A stretch of DNA of 64,000 nucleotides from Angiostrongylus vasorum (Eukaryota > Nematoda > Chromadorea > Rhabditida > Metastrongylidae): the NCBI GenBank assembly GCA_018806985.1, contig JADANN010000030.1, positions 107,450 through 171,449 on the forward strand, read 5' to 3'. Position numbers and translations under genes: made by a program. The notes under the pieces are model-generated. The model made no database searches and had not been told where the DNA came from. It was given only the letters and a program-made list of their open reading frames with translations. Positions 57,996 through 64,000 of the stretch are shown here, one piece after another. Positions within the stretch are counted from its first letter, which is position 1. The number at the start of each line of letters is the position of its first letter.

Positions 57996-58375
57996 CCTCC
58001 TAACGGTTTACCGCCTCATCATAGCTGGGAGGCGTTTACGGGTGTCCGGCTGCGATGTACAGCGGAGGATTCATCCCCTGGTTGAGTTTCCAAGCTGAGA
58101 AGGAGTCCGGCGTTCCCATCAGGAAGCCCAGCTAAGAGTAAACCAATACTAGGACCTGTCACTCCTGGTATCAAACTAGTCGCGTGGTGGCAAATCCTCC
58201 TCTGGTCCACAAAGGCTGCGACTGCCCGTGGTGGCATCGACCTGAGGGCAGACCTTCCGCCATCGCTGGCCTCGAGACTTCATGGGAACCGTAATGGCTT
58301 AAACAAGAAAACTTCAAAAAAATGGAGATTATGCTGAGGCCCGCACAACCTATGAGGAAGGGACGGCCACGTTTC
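57996..58375 (+). repeat. Family A repeat, full length
   Basis: CCTCCTAACGGTTTACCGCC, CATCATAGCTGGGAGGCG, GTGTCCGGCTGCGATG, CCCAGCTAAGAGTAAACC, TAGTCGCGTGGTGGCAAATC, CTTCATGGGAACCGTAATGG, TTATGCTGAGGCCCGCACAA and a tail that ends after GGGACGG without the AAGTATCC motif. Confidence 0.85.
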
Positions 58376-58598
58376 CACGTGTACTCCTCTTTCAAGAAAG
58401 AAAAACAACTAGAAACAATCACGCAAACAAATGTACCCTTGTCGACCCAATCCAAGAATCGAAATGCAGTGCCCACATTTTGCTAGTGTATTCAAATGAG
58501 CATGCTGGAACTGATGACTTCGACCGTTCAACGCGTTTTTCGATGACTGTATAGCCTGGAAGTGAAATCGATTAGCGTTAGGTATAAGGAAACGAAGG

Positions 58599-58885
58599 GT
58601 GCGTGTGGCGCAGTGGTCGGAGGGCCCTGCAACACACACATGGAAACGATCTTCGCGCCCATGACTCACGAAGCCTTCCATCTCTCCTGGGGTCGGCAAA
58701 TTGATACCATACTTGTCTGGGAGGACAGCAGCACTGGCTCGATGCAACATCGGTAGGTCAACGCGAGTCATTTCAAAGGCCAGATATGCATTTAATCACC
58801 TTCATACGATGCTTAATGAAGTCGAATGCATGGTGCATCCCTCAGGGTTTGATCAACGCCGAGAGCTTCACCCTTTCTTATAGGG
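58599..58885 (+). repeat. SINE-B copy, full length
   Basis: Best A-box region in the family: GTGCGTGTGGCGCAGTGGTC then GGAGGGCCCTGC. The B-box region is decayed (GAAACGATCTTCGCGCCC). Body: ACGAAGCCTTCCATC, GGTCGGCAAATTGATACC, AACATCGGTAGGTCAACG, ATTTAATCACCTTCATACG, ATGCATGGTGCATCCC, TTTGATCAACGCCGAGAGC, and a CACCCTTTC tail. Confidence 0.85.
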
Positions 58886-59574
58886 AAACGTACTTTTATT
58901 TCTCCAAAAAATTCCGCTTAACAATATAGCTACCTGCCACATATGATCCACTTTCTCCGACTGGTAGCCTAATCACACCTGGAGATAGAACGTGAACGAA
59001 ATCATTATTAGACAAAATAAGTGATTTTGGCAAAAATCTTCGAGAGCGGTAGCTTTAGCTTAAAGCTTGTTCCATGGCTTTCAAGTAACAAGGTTGGCGC
59101 TGTCGGCGGCGTTTGGCTATGCCTCACAGTATTCTCTTAAACGGGAGGAGCGCGGATAACAATCTGTAACACATCAAAATATCATTTCTTAAGTGCAAGA
59201 CAGGACTGGTACTTTTATATGTAACGTTGTCATAGATAGCCAATTCTTTAACAAGTCTACTTAATTTTTGAAAAAATGCCTTTCTGAACCAGAAAACTCA
59301 AGACTGCTCTTAAAAATTAGTTCAGAGTTTGTTCCATACCACTACTGCGCAATTTAAACACCAAAAACGTTTTAAGGAAAAATGTGAAGATTTACTCGAT
59401 GACAAATCTTCGTATAAAAGGACAACAACTACAACAACACTTACTCTATCCCACCAGATCTTCTGCTGTTCGAAATCTCGTATTCTGTGCTGAATGAGTT
59501 ATGCACCGAAACACGTGGCGTAGATTCTACCTACAAAGCGGTAGAGGGATTAGGCAATTACGACAATATGACGT
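58886..59574. other. No recognised feature
   Basis: AT-rich. A minus-strand segment at about 58980-58930 (CTCCAG acceptor, 47 nt, then GTAGCT) could be a tiny exon, but its coding sense cannot be judged. Confidence 0.3.
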
Positions 59575-59576
59575 CA

Positions 59577-59852
59577 AAAGGATAAAAAAGGATGAAAGCT
59601 CCCGGCGATAATCAATCCTTGAGGATTCGACTTCATTAAACACCATTTGGAGTTGATTGAATGCATATCTGGCCTTTACAATGATTCGCCGTGGCTTACC
59701 GATGTATCCCAGCCAGTGTTGCTATTCTCCCGGACGGCTCTGATAACAATTTGTCAACCCCGGAAAAGTGGAAGGCTTGGTAGGCTATGGCTGCAGGGAT
59801 CGATTCCGTGTGTGTGTTGCACGGCGCCTTCGACCACTGCGCCACACGCGTC
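59577..59852 (-). repeat. SINE-B copy, full length
   Basis: On the minus strand: GTGTGGCGCAGTGGTCGAAG (A-box region), CACACACACGGAATCGATCCC (B-box region), TACCAAGCCTTCCAC, GTTGACAAATTGTTATCAG, TCATTGTAAAGGCCAGATAT, TCAATCAACTCCAAATGG and a tail with CTTTCATCCTTTTTTATCC. It lies just downstream of the last supported exon of the coiled-coil gene. Confidence 0.85.
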
Positions 59853-59978
59853 AAAAAACGATGCAAAAATTAGAGCTCTAGTTATCGAACCACCATCATT
59901 CGTTGGTGAAAATCCGCTTTGAATTTAATACGCTAATATGTACTAAATAGACGAGAACGTTACCTTCTGGCACCCTAC

Positions 59979-62900
59979 TGAAAAATTCTCTCCATCTCCA
60001 ACCTTGTCGCAACCGCGAGCACGAAGCTCCATTTTTAATGCAACTTGCTTTTCGAGCTGCTAATAACTGGAAGAAGAAGGAAGCTCAATAAACAAATTGT
60101 GAGTCAACTTAATACAAAGGCAGAAATATGGTTTGTAAAAATAAGAGCACACTCGCACGTTCTTCACTCTCATCCAAACGAGTTTTTGAAGCAAACAATG
60201 CCGATCGTGTTTTGCTCAGTTCCTCTTGAAGTTAACACTTAGCTGGAATTTCAGCGTTCAAGATCTTTTTCGCGCCCAGTAGGTTAGAAAAGACAGCTAT
60301 GGCCATTCATTACACAAGGCCAACGAACAGCAAAAAATAAACGATAAACAATCTAGTGGAAAACCCAAACTGCTGTTGTGCGTCGAAGCTATATTTGCAA
60401 CAGAACTGCTACAGAGCCTCCATTTTGGCTGCTTCGTAAGTGAACTTATCAAAACTCCCTACTATTCAAATTAGCTTCTCAATTAGCAAGCCAAACACAC
60501 TCTATTAAAATGGCTTCAAATCAGCAACAAATCAATGAGTAGTCGTTCGCCGAAGAAACGAAATATGTAGTTTCTCAAGCGTCAAAAAAAGATTACAAGA
60601 CGAATGAGTGAAACTATGGTCTTGTGGGAAGAAGAAGACTTTTTTCACAGTCGATACCGATTTAATTCTGGAAACTGGCAAAGAACTGCCAGAAATTGTG
60701 TCTGGTTGAAAACGTATTTCCATTTCTTCACTGGTCGCCTTCTCCTCATTCATCGAATTTAAAATCTCATAAAGCTGTTGTTCGTTAGTACCTACCCGAG
60801 CTTTCTCGCTGTAGAGAAAAGCAGAAAGTATTGACATTATAAGCAACTTTAATACAAGTGAGGATATACAGACAGAGTGCCGAAAACTAAGACTTGATGG
60901 AACAACAATGATTACTATAATAGGTATGGAAATTGTAAAAGTAGGAAAAGCCTCACATCTCAGTATTCAGCAGAGAAAGTTCAGCTCGAAGCGTGTCATT
61001 TTTCAGCTTCCGTTGATCAACGTTCTCTCCTAATTTCTTTTGAAGACGATCATATTGCACCTATACATCCATCAAATGAGTGCCCAATAATCATGCTGTG
61101 TAAATTAGTCCCACGAACATTTTAATACAATGTGGAACAAACCTCAACATCTTTAGAATGCTGTTTCTGTTGCAGAGGAAACTGAGTGCGTTCGTCTTAC
61201 ACCTTGACGCGGGTACTTCACGATTCCACCTCCTTTCCATCTAATTGTGACTGAAGGCCAGCAAGTTGACCCTAAACAACCAGTCTGAAAACAACTTTAA
61301 GAAAGATGCTGACGGCAAGAGCAGTGTTCTAAGTAGGATTATTATAAAAACAACGTAATATGAAAACAGCAAAACATTATGCTGTAGTGTATGATGGCAC
61401 ACCCTTCAACCTTAAAGTGATAGAAGTAAGAAATAGAAAGCACCGATGGTTAGGCGGGCTCTGAAGCACTCATTTAGACCCCATACTGTGCTTAACATAC
61501 CAGCTGCTCGCAAAACTAATATACATTTGTGTCTCAAGTGTAAATAAAACCAAGGAAGATCGTTGAGTATGGACGGAAAAGATAAAATTCCATATAGGAA
61601 ACACCAGTACGGAGATCTTCCAGGCTCAAGGAGAAAAAACACCAAGCAAAGGATAAAACTAGGCTTCTCGACTAACCACCGTACCACTCGTTAAGAGTAT
61701 GAAGATTCCGCACTATGCATGAAAAAGCCCCACAGGATACGTTCCTGGAGAGTATTTCGCAACAAAGATCAACGCAAACTTGACAGCTCAAGGCTTTCAA
61801 GATTTTCACGTCTCATATACCCATCTCACTCATTACACCAAAGGCTCACTCATCAACGAAAGAAGAAACGGAAAAGGACAACGGGTGAGAAGGATAAAAC
61901 GATGAAGCAACTCGGATATAAACGATAAAGAAAATGTTCTTGGATCTTACTTCATACTTGGTACTTGAACGCCCTCCCTCCCAGGATGTGCGGTGCTTAG
62001 CATAACCTCCATTTTTCGGAGATTTGCTGGTTAAGCCATTGTAGTTCCCTTGGAATGCCGAGGTCAGCCTGGCCAAAGTCTGACCCAGGTCTTCACCACT
62101 ACAGGCAGTCGCAGCCCTTGTGGATCAGAGGGTGATTTGCCACCATACGACTTTGATGCCAGGAGAGTGGTGCATCCTGGTATTGGTTTACTCTTAGCTA
62201 GGCTTCCTGATGGAAACACCGGACTCCTCAGCTTAGGAGACTCTGCTAAGGGGATGAATCCCCCCGCTGTACATCGCAGCCCGACACCCAGGTACACCTC
62301 TCAACCACGATGAGGCGGTAAACCGTTTTGAGGGTTTTTGGACCACGAGCAATAAATTATGTAGCATTATTGCAACCAATTAATTGACTTCGTGTAAGGA
62401 AAGTAACCAGCTGGAGTTTAAAAAAAAGATTATAGTCGAGTGCCCACTTGGTTGTCTTCAAGCAGCTGCCTTCTTTTTTACCCTCTTGCGCAAGAATTTC
62501 AGCATGTGTCTCATCTAGTCGATCCAACTCTTCACTCATGCGACGGTGTTCTTGTCCGGAATTCTCATCACCAAAGGCTGCTAGCTAAAATTGCTGAGTT
62601 AATTTTTAAACCACTCTATTACAAGAACTAAGTATTTTATGGTTTCATGGAATTTTTAGGCTTTTTTCAGAACAAAGATGCACCATCAGTTTCGCTTGTA
62701 AGCCTGTCTTTGAGAAACAGTTGCGACTCAGCATCCTATTTGACCTTCTCGAGCCCCATATGCAAGTGATGCCGAACTGAACGACTTCTAATTCATATTC
62801 TTAAAATCGCCAATTTTGATGCTAAGTCGTAATCGTTTAGTGCGGTCCGAAAACGTTGACGCATTCCATCAACTGTTAAACTACGATGTGACATCGATCA

Positions 62901-63525
62901 AGGAAAACCACACTTATGAATCAAAAAGTGCACATTCCCACTATTTGTGTCACATTATAGGCTAAGATAGGCTAAGTGGAATGTGAACTGGTAATACAGC
63001 TTGACTTCTTGCGAAGTATACTTTACATCTTTACCACTTCCTGCCCTCCGATGATCCGACTTTAGCTTGACTACTCCACACTGCAACTGCTCAAGTCTGG
63101 TCTCCGCCTCACTAAGTCCTTTCCCCAGACGACGTGCCTCATTACGCTTACTCAAGAAGCACATTGTTCAACTGAAAACCATTACGATTATTTTGACAAA
63201 GATTGGTTTGTAGCAAAACGAGGAAAAGGATGGGTGAGACATTCCAATTTAGTGATGGAAATCACAGTTCATAATACTAGTGAACAGTCACGTTCCCATA
63301 GTAAGACAACGATTTCTTTCAACGCTCATTCATCAATAAGTTGTAAAAGATGCGTTATTCACAAATAATACACCAATGACTAGAAAGAAAAAGAAAAATC
63401 AGTAACAAGGACTTGCAAAGAAGTCATACCTCTTCGAAGTCTGCTTTCGCAGCCTCACAGTGTTTGATAGCCTCTTTCCATTCGTTCGTCGGAATAGTCA
63501 GCTTCTCAGCACTTTTTTCAAGTTC
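59979..63525 (-). CDS. Coiled-coil protein gene, partial (5' end beyond the window), product unknown
   Basis: Exons read from high to low: 63525-63430 (TTTTAG acceptor, GTATGA donor, KSAEKLTIPTNEWKEAIKHC); 63171-about 63020 (NEARRLGKGLSEAETRLEQL); 62880-62684 (GMRQRFRTALNDYDLASKLA, then AESQLFLKDRLTSETD); 62584-62482 (EELDRLDETHAEILAQE); 61271-61143 (QLAGLQSQLDGKE and PLQQKQHSKDVE); 61060-60957 (YDRLQKKLGENVDQRKLKND); 60808-60658 (NEQQLYEILNSMNEEKATSE); 60059-59979 (QLEKQVALKMELRAR). Phases agree across the 61271, 61060 and 60808 exons. Every segment is Glu/Lys/Gln/Leu-rich and heptad-like, so a long coiled coil is the main structure. No specific family was recognised. In-frame stops near 62795, 62737, 61219 and 61198 either lie in short introns or mark decay. 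The 63171 exon needs a 40-nt intron or a frameshift. Confidence 0.6.
61948..62335 (-). repeat. Family A repeat in an intron
   Basis: Reverse copy. The high end is the 5' start (minus strand AAACGGTTTACCGCCTCATC, GTGGTTGAGAGGTG), the middle GTCGTATGGTGGCAAATCAC, and the low end has GCTGGTTAAGCC in inverse and a CTTCATACTTGGTACTTG tail. It falls between the 62584-62482 and 61271 exons of the coiled-coil gene, on the same strand. Confidence 0.85.
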
Positions 63526-63726
63526 CTAAAATCCAACAAAGAAACAGACATACAACCATTCAGATTACAGGACCAAAAGAAAGCGACTATTAATTAGTAG
63601 TTAACAGAAGCCGTCCACATACAAATAGATACTTAATAAACCTGTTATAAAGCGACGGCTATGTCCACTACACATCCAGACATCCACAGTAACGTGGCCA
63701 GTTCTCGGATTTCCAGCACTAATACA

Positions 63727-63925
63727 GTAAGAGTAAAGCTATGTAGTCGCATGGTGGCAAATCTCCCTCTGATCCATAAGGGCGGCGACTGACCGTGGTG
63801 GCAACGAGACAGGGCAGATTTTGACCTGGCTGACCTCGGGGCTCCAGGAAACCACAATAGCTATGCCAGCAAAACTCTGAAAATGGAGATTATGCTGGGG
63901 CCCGCGCAACTAGTGAGTACGGGAT
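63727..63925 (+). repeat. Family A repeat, 5'-truncated
   Basis: Starts within the core (AGTAAGAGTAAAGC, then TAGTCGCATGGTGGCAAATC), continues CCCTCTGATCCATAAGGGCG, GGGGCTCCAGGAAACC, CCAGCAAAACTCTGAAAATGG, TTATGCTGGGGCCCGCGC and AACTAGTGAGTACGGGATG. It lies upstream of the first visible exon of the coiled-coil gene, antisense to it, probably in an intron. Confidence 0.8.
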
Positions 63926-64000
63926 GATCGAAAATTGCAAAATTTGTGAAAAACAAACTGGAGTGGTAGAGGCACCTTTCATTAGGTATAAACCGCTGGT

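Noticed and set aside
61412..61687. 91-residue hydrophobic minus-strand frame as a membrane-protein exon
   Set aside because: No acceptor/donor pair fits and it has no heptad pattern like its neighbouring coiled-coil exons; probably intronic.
1..64000. CRISPR array or bacterial defence system
   Set aside because: No regularly spaced direct repeats, no cas-like frames and no operon structure; the splice-bounded exons and the element set are eukaryotic.

Overview
This is an AT-rich eukaryotic window with no bacterial organisation: there are no operons, no Shine-Dalgarno sites and no long tiled ORFs. It is dominated by decayed transposable elements. It also holds short coding exons with nematode-style splice sites (TTTNAG acceptors, GTAWG-type donors, introns that can be as short as 40-48 nt). 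The elements are two RTE-type non-LTR lineages, Penelope-like elements with a GIY-YIG endonuclease, a mariner relic, tRNA-derived SINEs and several fold-back families. Together these suggest a clade V parasitic nematode, probably a hookworm-like strongylid. The species is an inference from this combination and was not tested by any search.

Layout. 0-8 kb: unassigned sequence with an old SINE-B copy, a Penelope-like (PLE) endonuclease piece next to a fold-back built from a PLE-type end, one reverse copy of repeat family A, and a PLE terminal region. 7.6-19 kb: family D and D-linked repeats, a 5'-truncated RTE-2 copy on the minus strand (12.2-14.6 kb), two SINE-B copies, family A, and an inverted-repeat element (17.4-18.4 kb). 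19-23.4 kb: a mariner relic with a family D piece inside it, then the best RTE-1 copy (endonuclease, reverse transcriptase and an open C-terminal domain). 24-27.5 kb: two copies of an RTE 5'-type region (family G), one continuing into an RTE-2 linker, plus a PLE endonuclease fragment. 28-29.4 kb: a weak candidate host gene on the minus strand. 31-33 kb: D-type repeats and a tail-to-tail SINE-B pair. 33.5-37.1 kb: a cluster of three PLE pieces in opposing orientations. 38.5-45.9 kb: four RTE pieces with family A inserted in or next to them. 46.1-48.3 kb: two arms of about 470-500 nt in inverted orientation around a 1.2-kb core. 50.7-51.8 kb: two fold-backs. 54.4-55.5 kb: a multi-exon gene or pseudogene of unknown product. 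56-64 kb: SINE-B and family A copies, most of them inside the introns of a larger coiled-coil gene on the minus strand (about 60.0-63.5 kb) that probably continues past the right edge.

How the parts relate. RTE-1 probably mobilised family A, because both end in the same 3' tail (a GGTCCGCACA-type block followed by an AAGTATCCAAGTAAGTA-type end). The RTE, PLE and mariner copies are broken by stops and frameshifts, so none looks autonomous here. No prokaryotic system, CRISPR array or rRNA gene was seen, and no intact tRNA gene.
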